From: Cycas panzhihuaensis
Lineage: Eukaryota; Cycadophyta
Direction: 5' to 3'
Length of the DNA: 64,000 nucleotides
NCBI GenBank assembly: GCA_023213395.1
Contig: CM041465.1
Location: 209,629,741 to 209,693,740 of the forward strand
The notes under the pieces are model-generated. The model searched no databases. It was given only the letters and a program-made list of their open reading frames with translations, and had not been told where the DNA came from. Position numbers and translations under genes: made by a program. Shown piece by piece: positions 35,160-47,641 of the stretch; within the stretch, counting starts at the first letter, position 1; every line of letters starts with the position of its first letter.

Positions 35160-37250
35160 AGGATAAATCTTAAACATTCTTAAGATTTATTGAGTTTAGA
35201 GCAATGGTTGAAAGGCAAAGTAGTTATAGGTTATATATGTTTCATTCAAATAATGGGGGAGAGTTTATCTCAATTAGCTATAAAGATTTCTATAATAAAA
35301 CATCTATAAAAAGATAATTCATAGCTCCATGGATACCATAGCAAAATGGAGTCATTGAAAGGAAAATTAAGACTATTATTGAAATGGTAAGAAGCATGTT
35401 TAAGGTAAAAGAAGTTAGTGATAAATTTTGGACTAAAATAGTGAATATTATAGTTTATTTATTGAATAGAATTCTTAAAAAGGCATTAGTGGACTTAACT
35501 CCTAAAGAAACTTAGATTAATTTCAAACTCAATGTGACTCTCTTGAAAGCTTTTAGTTGAATGGGATTTGCACATGTTTCTAATGAAAATAGAAAGAGGT
35601 GGAAAAGCAAAAGTGTTAAAGTGCATTTTCATAGACTATTTTGATGAACAAAAAGCCTTAAGATTGTTTGATCCTCTAACAAAGAAGTTCTTTATTATTA
35701 GAGATATCATTTTTTATAAGCATGTTAGATATAAACTTGATTCACAAGATGATAAAAGCAAATAAGTTATAGTTGATATTCAACCATCTCAAACTTCATA
35801 AAGTGAACCAAGTTCAAGTATAAGTTAAGTTTAAAAGAAAGGTCCAAAATGACTTGTTATGGGTTATAACCCAAATGATATTATTGATACAAACTTTGAA
35901 AGAAGGTCATATGCTTGAGTCGATTATACCTTAATGACTTAATTGATACAAAGCTATGGACCTTAAATGTTTGATAAAGCTATTAAAAGTGAAGATTGGA
36001 TTCAAGTAATAACAATTGAACATGATACCTTAATGAGGAATGAAATGTTATATTTTATAGAGTTACCGATTGGTAAAGATGCAATTAGAACCCAGTACAT
36101 ATACAAAACCAAATATAAAGTTGATCATATAATTGTTAAATTCAAGGCAAGACTTACTACAAAAGTTTATGCTTAATAAGAAGGAATTAATTATGAGAAA
36201 ATATTTGTGATGATTGTTAAGATAGGCATAATCAAAAGCATCTTATCCTTAGTTATTAAACATAGATGGGCAACATATTAGATGAATAACAATTCAACAT
36301 TCCTTAATAGTTATGTTGATGACATAATCTTAAGGATTTAAAATTAAAGTGGATAAACATCCAATTTACAAATTAAAGAAAGCTTTGTATGGTTTAAAAT
36401 AGGCATTAAAGGTATGGTATTCTAGGATTGACATGTATTTCCAAGATAAAGAATTTTAAAAGAGCTCTTTTGATATGAGTTTATATATGACAATAGATGG
36501 TACTTTAATATTGATTATTGTATTTTATGTTAATGTTCTCATCTATATTAAAAATAATGATTAAATGTTTTAGGAATTTAAGAATAATATGAGTTCAAAA
36601 TTTAAAATGACAAACTTGGATTAGTTACACTATTTTCTTAGTATTAGAATATGGCAAGGTAATAATGACATGTATATATCACAAACTAAATATGGTATGG
36701 ATACTTTAAAGAAGTTCAACACGAGTAATTATAATTCAGTTGTTACTCTTATTGAAGTTAGGTTGAAGTCAGGTAAAAATATAGATTTTATTTTAGTTGA
36801 TCCTAATTTATATCATTAATTGATAAGAAGTTTAGCTTATTTAATAATTGCCCAACTAAACATAGTATATCTAATCAATTTGACTTCAATATTCATGTCA
36901 GAACCCTAGAAAAAAAATTAGAATGTAGTAAAGAGGATCCTTGGGGTATCTTAAAGGAACATTTGATTATTGACTTCATTACACTTTATGAAGTGAGTAT
37001 AGATTGGGTTGCTATATAGATATAAATTGGGTAAGTGGTATCAAAGATAGGCAATCCATATCGAGTTGTATTTTTGACATTAGTTTGACCACAATTTCTT
37101 AGAATACAAAGAAATAACTAAGATTTCTTTATCTGTAACTAAAATATAGTACAAAATAGTTGAAGTAATAACTTGTGAAACAATTTGGGTCTAAATGATA
37201 CTATAAGATTTACATTAACCCCAGATTAGATCTATATAGATTTATTATGA
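33640..37250 (+). pseudogene. Element G: Ty1/copia gag-pol remnant
   Basis: Plus-strand copia remnant, more decayed than F. The gag shows GVVSYKS and KDLSTLKIDNLSAMLLVIEE (34040-34100), close to the same block in element C. Integrase blocks surround an (AC)n run. The post-integrase block KAKVLKCIFIDYFDEQKALR is at 35568-35765. RT starts at 35967-36176 (SEDWIQVITIEHDTLMRNEM, then YIYKTKYKVDHIIVKFKARL) and continues YKLKKALYGLK-ALKVWYSRI. The catalytic YVDD has become YVNV near 36522, so the active site is lost. RNase H remnants (LRYLKGTLDY-like, GKWYQR) run to about 37200. Confidence 0.82.
35113..35157. repeat. (AC)n microsatellite in element G integrase
   Basis: An uninterrupted run of about 22 AC units inside the integrase remnant, so it expanded or was inserted after the element became inactive. 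Confidence 0.95.
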
Positions 37251-37629
37251 TAACTAGAGTACCATCTGAATAATAACGAACCTAGTCTTGCATACAGAAA
37301 GTAAGCATCTCAAGATCAAATATCATTTCATTTGAGAGGTTGTATAACAGAGATAGAATATACTACTTTATTGTAGGATTAAATATCAAAGAGAAGACAT
37401 TTAAATAAAGGCATTGCGAAAGTTTAACTATTATAAATTCAAAGGAAACCTAGGTATCATCCCATATGTGTATTATAGGGTAGTATTAGAGAAATAATAC
37501 ACATTAGTGTATTAATAAAATAATATAATTGATTTATATATTGGAACACATTAATTAGTTACATGATATTATATAGATACTATTGATCTTTAATTAATTC
37601 AAATAAAAAAATCATATGGCATCCTGGTG
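37251..37629. other. No recognisable feature
   Basis: A spacer between the plus-strand element G and the minus-strand element H. No coding sequence or LTR ends could be assigned. Confidence 0.5.
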
Positions 37630-39828
37630 TTTTTTCTTACTAGTCCTTATGAGAGACAAAAATAGTTTTATTTAGTATCTTGTTTAATGTCTTATTGAAG
37701 GCTTCTACTTTCTTATTTGCTTAGGGATAATAAGGGGATAATATGTGGTGGGCTATAAAAAACTTCTCATAAATCTCATTAACATCTTTATTATAAAATG
37801 AGACATCATTATTGATGATGATGATATTAGAAACTCTAATATGATATATAATGTGTTGAAGCATGAAGGTTATTGATACCTTTCTTATCATAATGATAAG
37901 AGGAATGGCTTAACCCTACTTAGTGAAGTATTAAGTAGTTATAAGGATGAATTTGTGGCCACAAGACAAAGGTAGATACATTTTCCTAATGGGATCAAGA
38001 ACCCATAAGTAGAAAGGCCATAAAGAGACAATTGCTCTTATCAAAGTGGATGGATGATGCATAATATTAGCATGAGCTTGACACTTCTTATATTTATGAG
38101 TGTAGATGTAAGCATAAAAAAATTGTATGAGCAAGTAGTAGCCTATCTAGAGTATTCTTTGGGTTGTTATATATCCATAAAAATGCCCACCATATTATGC
38201 CATTCTCTTAGGATAATATAAATTTTGGAAGGTAGAAAGCAACTTAATATGACTTCATCAAAGGAGTGCTTATAGAGAATATCATTTCAAATAATGTAAT
38301 GGTACATTATACCTTAATTCTCTTTCTTTTCTTCTAGGTGGAATCATTGAGATAAGACTAGGTCTCTAAATAGGAGATGATATTTATATATCAACTCAAC
38401 TTATCTTTAGTAGCATCAACATAAAAGACATGCTTATCAGATAGTGAATCATCCAACTCCTTACTATATTTATTAGGAAAAAGAGAGGTTGTAAGTTATT
38501 TCATTATAGCCACCCCCTTCTTATATTTTTAGAAAACCATTTTAAGATCAATTTCTTAGAGGAGTGAGGCCCAATTAACTACTCATCTAGTGAAGTTAGT
38601 TTTTGTGAGAAGGAGGTAAATGGGGTCTATTAAAGTAATGATCCAAGTGGTATTTCATAGTATATAATGCCTCAATTTCTTACTAGAAAAGACCAAGGCC
38701 AAACATTCCTTCTTAATGAACATGTAATTTGTCTCAACATTTAACTATTGATGAGATAGATGGAGTGTTCATGGATAAAGTTATCCTCTTAAGTAAGCAT
38801 GCCCCTAAGGGACTCTTTAGTGGTAGAAGTATTTAAGATAAAAGGCCTATCGAATCTAAGTGATGCTAAAATAGGAGTAGATATTAGACCTTCCTTAAGC
38901 TTATTAAAATATTACTAGACTTTTAAAGTTTAAAGAAGATGTACAACCTTTCTAAAGAGATTGGTAAGAGGTTTGACATTAAATACAAAGTTCATAAGGG
39001 ACCTATATAGAAAGCCCAATTCCCCCAAGGAGGATTTTACTTTATTTTGGATGGTAAGTTAGAGTATTTCTATGATTTCTTTGACATTATCTAGCTTAAT
39101 TTTGATGCCTTCTTTTAAGATGACATTGCCCAAAATATTATCATAAGTTATAATAAAGATGTAATTGAAAGGATTTAAACATAATTAGTACTTTTTATAC
39201 CTCTAAAAAATGACTCAAAGGTCTTATATGTGGTCCATATAAATCTTAGAGAGATTAATAAGTCATCTAGTTAAATTCTTATAGTCCTACTAATTAAGTC
39301 ATGAGAGATATAATGCATGGTTCTTTAGTATGCTACAATAACATTTTGAAGGCCAAAGGGTATAAGCTTATAAATGAAGGTACTCCATGGGGTTGTCAAA
39401 GTAATCTTGTGGTAGTTCTTAAGAGAGATGAATATTTGGTTATCTATGAGGGAAATGACCTCAAAGTGATGGAATGGTCAAGAATTTAGTTGATGAAAGG
39501 CAATGGAAAATTACCCTCTAAACAAGCATCATTGATACCTTGGAAGTCTATACAAATGCAAATTATACCATCCTTTTTAGAAATTAGGAATGTGTCATAT
39601 ACCTACTAAGGGTAGTCATTAGACTCAATAAACCTAGTCTTGAGTCATTTTTGAATTTGTAGTTTGATGGTAGTTGAGAGGTGAGGGTAAAAGGGCCTTT
39701 ATCATTACTACTTTATCCTAGCCCTGTGGACAATAGTGATATTATAAGTGACTATATTTGGGTAGAGTCTCTTCATGTCAAAATAGTCCCATACAAATAT
39801 ATATGAAAACTCTATGAAAATCTCTTTA
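37630..39828 (-). pseudogene. Element H: Ty3/gypsy RT, RNase H and integrase remnant
   Basis: Minus-strand gypsy pol. Near the upper end the text IFIEFSYIFVWDYFDMKRLY matches the usual pre-RT segment. RT continues with KDGIICICIDFQGINDACLE and NFPLPSIN (about 39500-39580). The catalytic box has decayed to (stop)LDDLLISL near 39240, keeping the two aspartates. RNase H remnants lie at 38500-38800. Integrase is at 37931-38134: CQAHANIMHHPST, then SLWPFYLWVLDPI and LPLSCGHKFILI, matching CQ.H.......L.....PWPF..WG.D..G...P.S..GHKFI. The element's upper part continues beyond the inserted element N at 42379. Confidence 0.85.
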
Positions 39829-40204
39829 TGTTAAATATTAGACAAAGATGTGTAATATTAACCTATGTCAAAGTTATGAATTAGGTGTGCACTATGAATA
39901 ATTATACATGTACTCACCTCACTTATTTATCTTAGGATTGGACAATATAGTAATATATTATGTGATTAGTTAGGTAATAGGTAGTGTTGTTGTATTTAAA
40001 AGGGCAGTTTATCATATAACATTTGAATGATTCATTGTAAATGGAATAATAATTACTAGCTCTTTTGGTTTTCCCCCTTGTGGGGTTTTCCATGTCTAAA
40101 TATCATGTCTAATCAGTTTGATATTATGTATGCTTCCATGCTTAAATTTATCATGCTTATTTTATTTCCTATAATAATTTTATAAAGTGTTTCAATTTGT
40201 ATCA
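39829..40204 (+). repeat. Element N 5' LTR
   Basis: 376 bp, tgttaaat...ttgtatca. It matches 42002-42378 with many transitions, sharing for example gattcattgtaaatggaataataa with one change. The primer site follows directly. Confidence 0.87.
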
Positions 40205-40206
40205 AG

Positions 40207-40219
40207 TGGTATAAGAGTC
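40207..40219 (+). other. Element N primer binding site
   Basis: tggtataagagtc, close to the Met-tRNA complement tggtatcagagcc, two bases after the LTR end. Confidence 0.75.
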
Positions 40220-41980
40220 TAGCTCATGTGGTTATGTTTATAGAAATTTGAATGTTTGAGTTGCATGTGGTTATTGGTGATTGGAATTAGGTGTTTTTGA
40301 TTAGATTCTTATAAGATTATTATTTATGGGTTCGAAAATCTATGTTTATATTTGCATGGTGAGTCCACATCTCATTATTAAAAATTCTTAACGTGAGTGT
40401 TGCTAGATCACAAAAGTAGGCTTAGCCACCCTACTATGGTGATCATTAGGCCCTATATTAACAACTTCCTAATGTCTATGGAAGAATTTATAGCATTTAT
40501 TGATATGTGAAGAGATCCCATGTGAAGTTATAGTTGAGAGAGATGGATGTAATTTATGTGAGCCTAAAGATCTTCAGTATCATTTTATTTTTCATATAAG
40601 TATGTATTTAAATGCTTATTATTTTGTAGTTATTGGGCAAGTTTGTTTATAGCTTAGTAGTTGTATGTGGTAGAAATCTAGAATTGAGTTTATGTTGAGC
40701 TCATCCATATTGATAAAATGGGTGTCTTTTTTGAGTTGTTAAACTTTAGAGATGGCCCTAATATATCAGTTGGCTATTGGGCTTAGTAGATGGCCCCAAA
40801 TAACAGTTTCTCAATAAAAGGGAGCCTTATTAAGTATTTTGAGCACTATATTTATCATGTGGGATGTTTTATTTATCCATTGGACAAATGTTTATTATGC
40901 CTAAGAGGTTACCCTAAATAGAAGCTTCTTGGAAAGAGGGAGCATTATTAGGCATTTTTAGCACTTTGTTTAACATGAGTGTTACTTGTTGGCTAGTTGT
41001 AACATGCATTGGGTGAGGATTTTTCAACTATGTTGGTGTTTTCCTTGGTGATTTCATATTGAAATTAATTCAGGCCCATAGTAGGGCATTCTCCATATTA
41101 TTTGATGGCAAGCTATAGAGTATTACATTAGAAAATTAGATGATAGATCTTCATTTTAGACATTAACATTTAATTAAGAAGATAGGTGGTTTTCTCTTTA
41201 GTTTTTAATGTTTTTTAGTAGTTTTTCACTTGAAGGAAAGTCTCACTGTGCATAAGTACTAGATTTGGCTTAAGATTTGCAATGTGTAGCTTGTTTTTAA
41301 AGAAAAAATTATGTTGAAAACCTCAAGCTAGAGTTTGGACATTTCTAGAGGTTTTTAGTAAATAAAAACTATTGTTTTCTTTACGATTCCTCTATGGAAG
41401 TAGAGTATGACAAGTTTTGGAAGTTGTCACAAGTCATAATAGCTAGAATTTATAAAAAAATTAGAGAAAATTGATCAAATTTATACTCTATATGTCACGA
41501 AACCTCCATCGTCATGCATCATTCATGTGCATTAAAAATTTCATGAATTAATTAAAATTTCTATAACCTAAAGTTTATAAATGTATTGAACTCATTTGGA
41601 GAATGTTTTAAAGTTTAGCAAGCCCTTAAGCAAGGTCATATAACCTCTACAAATGATTGTGAATTTTTAAGGAAGGGGGCTAAATGCTTATTTTAGGGTG
41701 ATATGTTATCATTATTTTGGATATGACTCCTTTTTACAATGCTAAAATTTAGTTTTGTATGAAATATTGGAAAGCCATCTTATGTACCTTACAAATAAGT
41801 GGTCACAAGGTGTATTGTAATTATATATTGATATATATTTTAATTCATAAAATGGACCAAAGTTTTTGAGCGTGCCTTTTATTAAAGATTTTGGATTAGT
41901 TAATGATGTTTTTTGGGAAAAGTAAGTTTATTTTTCTTTGTCTATTGGGGTCTTATTGATATTAAGTCAATATTAAGGGT
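40220..41980 (+). other. Element N internal non-coding region
   Basis: No coding text is visible. It contains a diverged internal duplication: 40790-40870 and 40912-40990 share an aaagggagc(c/a)ttattaagtat-like block followed by gagcact, spaced about 122 bp apart. Confidence 0.6.
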
Positions 41981-41995
41981 TGTGGGGGGAGTGGA
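41981..41995 (+). other. Element N polypurine tract
   Basis: tgtggggggagtgga lies just before the 3' LTR, the expected position for plus-strand priming. Confidence 0.8.
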
Positions 41996-42001
41996 TGTGA
42001 A

Positions 42002-42378
42002 TGTTGAATATTAGATAAATATGTATAATGTTGACTTGTGTTAAAGTCATTAATAAGTATGCACTATGAATAGTTATGCATGTACTTATCTCATTCGTCT
42101 ATCTTATCATTGGACAACATAGTAGTGTATCACAAGATTGGTCAGGTAATAGGTGGTTTTACTTTATTTAAATATAAATGTTATCATATAATAATTGGGG
42201 GATTCATTGTGAATGGAATAATAACTACCGGCTCCTATGTTTTTTTTTTCTTTATGGGTTTTTCTATATATAAATCTTATGGTTGATGTATTTGGTGTTA
42301 TGCTTACTTACATGCTTAAAGTTATCATATTTATTTTATCTCCCATAATGCTTTTATAATGTGTTTTAATTTTTATTA
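42002..42378 (+). repeat. Element N 3' LTR
   Basis: 377 bp, tgttgaat...ttttatta. It is the partner of 39829-40204. Its last CA has become TA. Confidence 0.87.
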
Positions 42379-43190
42379 ATTTGCTAAATCTCCTCTAAGG
42401 AGTACTAAGCCCTATATTGATGATTCATGGCTCATTATTAATCCTGCGGTCTACATCAATCATCTTACCTAATAGTAGTTTATTGCCCTCCTCAAAGTGA
42501 AAATGAATGAGATTGACAAGAGGATAAGATTTAGGGCTATCATGATCCTTAGAGGTAAAGTGTGAATTTAGGTGAATGAACTTAGGAAAATAAAGTTTAT
42601 GGTGATTAGGAGGAAGGCTAGATAATGACCTTACCAAGTGTCCCAAAATCACTTCATCATTTTTAAAATGGTTAAGACTTTGAATGACCTTGGTAATCAT
42701 GTTAACTCTTTTTACTTTGATTTTACCACCTATGTTGGATGGTTTAATTAAGAAGTACTAACCAAAATTGAGTGTGATAAAGGGAGGGTCAACGTCATCA
42801 TCATCTGAAATGGTGTCAACTAAGGAAATATATTTATAATGGGGTTTATGCCTATACCTAACTACTTTAACTTCCTCATCATGAATTAACTAAATTTAGC
42901 CAAATAAGGACAAGCACATTGCTAACATATGGTCTACCCATGGATTGCCTAATAAAATATTATAATCAAGATCTATGTCCATGATGGTCAATTTAGTCAT
43001 AATGATTTTACATTTGAGAGTTAAGGGTAAGGTCACTTTTTCCATAGGGGTTATTTCAGTTTTAATATATCCTTAACAAATCTAATTCAGAGGATCAAAT
43101 CCAAGATTTCGAGAGCTTCTAGAAGTTGAATGAGAATGATGTTAATGAAGGACCCTAAGTCTACTATATATTTATTAATAGTCCACTCAT
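42379..43190 (-). pseudogene. Element H: protease region
   Basis: Minus-strand continuation of element H. At 42885-43020 it reads LTLKCKIIMTKLTIMDIDLD and then YNILLGNPWVDHM, matching the C-terminal half of the gypsy aspartic protease (YN.ILGRPWL). A 91-codon open stretch follows at 42425-42700 between protease and RT. The catalytic DSG part is not clear. Above about 43190 the resemblance stops, so gag is missing or beyond recognition. Confidence 0.7.
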
Positions 43191-43960
43191 TATATTACAA
43201 ACCTTATTCATAACTAAGAGCAAACTTTAGATTTTAGAAGGAAAAGGAGAGAACATACACACTTGAAAAGTGTATTAATAGTCAAATAACTAATTAATAA
43301 ATTAATAAAAGAATAAGTGATCATAAATGATACAATTAGGTGTATATTTATATGCATAAATTATGGTTTTTATATAATGATTGCATCCATTCAATGAGAC
43401 CTATGATAATGATCGATTGATTATTTATTTTAAGGTGGTTCATAATAAGACCCTCTCCTTGATATGTTTCATCCTTAAAATATAATTGAGATAATGGTTA
43501 GTTTGATGTCACCTCTTACTAATAAAAAGATATCATAATCATCTAATGTATATTGTTGAATTATAATTATCTAAACATTAAATAATAACAAATATGAATA
43601 TAAGGGTAAGCTTGAATAAGTTGATGTGATTATGGACTAGCTAGAATTTTTTGGTAGATGTTGATTATAAAAATATGGATTTTCTATATGCCTTTACCTG
43701 TAAGTTGAAGGTTACTACCAAGGAATCTTCCATTCAATTTTTATCGATAGGCATAGTATTATTTTAAAATATAAAATTTTATACCAATGCTTGAGGTCTT
43801 CTCAAATTCATTAGGAATAAAATAATTATTGCTAACATTAGGAAATCCTTGGTATACATGATGTAAATATTTAATTCATATTATTTGGTTGATTAGTAAG
43901 AGAACTTATTATTATCAGTGTTAGTAATTTTTGTTTAGATTGAACAAGAGATGTTATTGG
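43191..43960. other. No recognisable feature
   Basis: AT-rich sequence without coding text or repeats, between element H and the BRCT gene remnant. Confidence 0.5.
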
Positions 43961-44357
43961 CACTGGTTGGTTCTTCTTAAATTGATCAAGAAACGTAGAT
44001 ATAATCATTAGCATTAATAACTTTTCTAGCATATACTTAATGTATTTTTTACTATAAATTATTATATATTCTTTTTAGAATAAAACTAACTTTTGTCCTT
44101 GTTAGCTATTAATAGTTTTTTATTATTTTCCTATTATACATTATTTTCTTCTTCTTGCATGCTTAAATTATGTGTTGGGATTATCATTTAGTTTCTAGGC
44201 TCTTTTTCTTTCTGTTTTGTATGATCTTATATTCCATTAGCTTTTAGTATAGATGTTCCATCCTCATTTGCCTTATTGACACATTTATCCATGTGTGTTT
44301 CATGAATATTAGATAATTTTTTCTAATGTAATTCTTATAATCTTCTTACTTGCTCCT

Positions 44358-45273
44358 TTAATTTTTGTCTAATGCTAATAAGTAGGTATCATTAAGGTTT
44401 ACTAGTATTATAGAAGATTCTCTATATTCACCTGCACTCTTTATGTCTAAAAACTTCTCACTCTTTTTAAGATTTTTATTAGTCTTTGCTTTTGTATGTT
44501 CTTTGAATGAGAACTTTATCCTTAACAATTCCTTATTTGTAAAACCCAATTTAACTGACATAGAATGTGAAAGGGATTTATAATTTGGAACCAGAAGATG
44601 TCCATGTAAATTAGTATAATAACTGTATGATACTTGATTATGTACTGATAATAGAGGTAGACAATTTTTTCTATCTTCCTCTAAATCATTGGTCTTTACC
44701 TCCAAAAGCTTCACTTCCCATTCACTTTTCAAGTAATTCTCTTTAGAAAGTAATACCTAAAACTTTAAATAGTCTTCAAGCCAATGATGATTGATTAGCT
44801 TTAATCCTATTTGTTTAGCAACCCTATACTTGTTCCCTCCATACCTATAACAAATGAGATGCATTACTTCACTCGTAATGAATGGCTTTATAAATTTTGC
44901 TCCCATTATTTCAACCATTCCCATAATACCACAATAATCTTAACCTTAATACCCCATCAAGCAAATTCACAAAGATGCACCACCTAGAATGCTAATCATA
45001 TCTCTTACAGATCTATACAAAATCTTATCAATATCTATAAGTACTCCCTTGGCTAAACTATCTACAACCCATAACTGTGTAACCAACACCTTCCCATCTT
45101 TCATGGCCATGGCATAAATGGGATCTTTGTATTTAAGTTGGTAAATAATGACATAAGTATAACTTATATCATATCATCCTATGTTGAATGACACATTGTA
45201 CTCAAGCTTTATTGCATATTTATTTTGTGTTATAGGGTCAAATCCTACTAGCATAAATCTTATTCCTTGAAAT
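44358..45273 (-). pseudogene. Relict copy of a plant BRCT-domain gene (At4g02110-like)
   Basis: Minus-strand remnant of a host nuclear protein with two N-terminal BRCT domains, a phosphopeptide-binding fold typical of DNA-damage-response proteins. One continuous frame begins FQGIRFMLVGFDP (45273), as in the plant BRCT family's G-V-R-F-x-L-x-G-F start. It continues DPIYAMAMKDGKVLVTQLWV and DIDKILYRSVRDM (BRCT1), then MVEIMGAKFIKPFITSEVMH, LICYRY and LINHHWLEDYLK (BRCT2, with the conserved Trp). An acidic, Lys/Ser-rich tail stays open to 44358. There are five in-frame stops, no frameshift and no visible intron over 0.9 kb. Family membership rests on my recollection of the Arabidopsis homologue. 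It may be a retrocopy or the relict of an exon. Sequence down to about 44000 (ETHMDKCVNKANEDGTSI) may extend it. Confidence 0.75.
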
Positions 45274-46298
45274 CATACTCTCATTCTCTTGCCTTACTTT
45301 TGAAAATCTTATTAGCATTATGTATACATACATGTAATAGGTTGTGAGTGTCTTCATGAGATCTTTGTATGATATGTTAAAGTGGGTATAATGTATCTGA
45401 TGTATAAATCTCATCTTCCTAAAAACTATCATGATATGCCTTGACTTAGTGAAATGTATTGTTGTAGATTCTTATGTTATTGTTATGCCTTTCAATATAT
45501 GTAGTTGTCTTTGGTGTTTTACTTATATGTGGGATTCTATAAAATACCTTCTGGCCACTACTTTGGAGCTTGTTTAATTATCAATTGATGCTTTTAAACA
45601 CTACATTTAAAATGAGTATATATTATATTAAAAATTATATTTAGGAATATATAATATATGAAATATGATATACTATATAATATGATGTATACTATTTCTA
45701 ATATATATAATTTAAAATTTAAAATTTAATATATGAACTATACAATATATAATAATATATAAGATAGACAATGTTATATAATATATACTATGTAGCAAAT
45801 GTAACCTAAGTAATATGTATATATAGGACTATACAAGAGACTAGGGAGATAGATGACATAAGACCTAGGAGATGGATAATAAAAGCCCAGTGAGGCAAAA
45901 GACGATAAAAGATGTAGGAAGAAATGGATGGAACAAATGGATGTATGAAGTCAATCCCACCTAAACCAAATGATAGAGTGATGAAAAAGGATGAACATAC
46001 ATAGAGGAGTCAACCAAGGAGTTAATATACAAATGAATAGATGAGAAGGATGACCAAATAGATGCAAGATACTAATCAATAGACAGATAGACCGAGAGGA
46101 GGATTGCTCTACTTTAGAAAACGTATAGATATTTTTTTAACATGTTTAATCTCCTCTACTTATGATTCTTTAAGATGCTTTTGTACTTTACTATCCTATG
46201 CAAATAGTGGAGAATTGTTAGAATTAGGAATGTAATAAGCATATCAAACCCTAATGGTGAGTAATAAAAAGATGAAGTATGTACAAAATAGACACCAT
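45274..46298. other. AT-rich and purine-rich spacer
   Basis: 45600-45800 is an almost pure A/T patch rich in atatataat motifs. 45830-46100 is purine-rich with repeated gata/gatgg words. No coding sequence or LTR structure was found. An open minus-strand stretch at 45238-45432 overlaps the BRCT start in another frame. Confidence 0.5.
46291..46297 (-). other. Possible primer-site stub next to the 197-bp LTR
   Basis: The minus strand reads TGGTGTC directly after the LTR end CAACA. Only the first bases resemble TGGTATC, so this is weak. Confidence 0.3.
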
Positions 46299-46495
46299 GT
46301 TGGAGAATTAGCTAAAACTCAATTATGAACAAATAATAGTACATACTTATAGTACAAGCTCACCACTAGTGAGAGAATCCAATTGGACTACTTAGAGGTG
46401 GCACACATATCAAGGTGGCCCACAACTATAATATAAAATACAAAAGATAGAGAGTGTTTATATAAGGCTAATGGAATTGAGTATTACACCTAACA
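46299..46495 (-). repeat. Isolated short LTR of a minus-strand element
   Basis: 197 bp with TG...CA ends (plus strand tgttggagaa...acacctaaca). On the minus strand it contains GCCTTATATAAACACTCT, a good TATA box. A polypurine run (TATGGGGGAA) lies at the 3'-LTR side and a TGGTGTC at the other. No partner LTR was found, so whether it is a 3' LTR, a 5' LTR or a relic of a tandem element is open. Confidence 0.55.
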
Positions 46496-46792
46496 TTCCC
46501 CCATATAATAGTCAATTACATAAATGTCATCACATCAATGATAAGCTCAAGTCTCCAAAACTCTGCTAGATCACAAATGTTGCTGCATAGAATAAGAAAG
46601 TTACCGAAGTCAATATGAAGTGGAGTCCATCTATCAGAATGCATGGGTCATCAATCGTTGCAACCACCAGTTGGGTAGGAACTACCTTTGTATACGTGGA
46701 TCATTCAAGAGCTGACAAGAGTAGCTGAATAAGCTCCCACCCCTTGTTTATATGGTAGTGTAAGTAGGAAAAAAAAAAGAAAAAAAAAGAAA

Positions 46793-46797
<5 letters not shown>
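46496..46797 (-). other. Presumed internal DNA of the 46.3-kb LTR element
   Basis: It starts with ttcccccata (polypurine tract on the minus strand) and reads with less AT than its surroundings. It ends in an A/G homopolymer run at 46770-46800 that leads into the microsatellite. No recognisable protein. Confidence 0.4.

Positions 46798-47641
<844 letters not shown>

Larger units (their letters stand above)
39829..42378 (+). mobile_element. Element N: non-autonomous LTR retrotransposon inserted in element H
   Basis: A 2.55-kb plus-strand element with two similar LTRs (39829-40204 and 42002-42378), a primer site two bases after the 5' LTR and a polypurine tract just before the 3' LTR. The internal part, about 1.8 kb, has no coding sequence, so it must have relied on proteins of other elements. 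It splits the minus-strand gypsy element H between protease and RT. The flanks cttta and atttg match only partly, so the target duplication is decayed or uncertain. Confidence 0.85.

Noticed and set aside
36316-36340. SYVDDII in element G taken as the RT catalytic site
   Set aside because: It lies in the earlier FLNGxxxEEIY block of copia RT. The true catalytic position, near 36522, reads YVNV.
42080-42286. 68-codon plus-strand frame
   Set aside because: It lies wholly within the 3' LTR of element N and is not kept in the other LTR.
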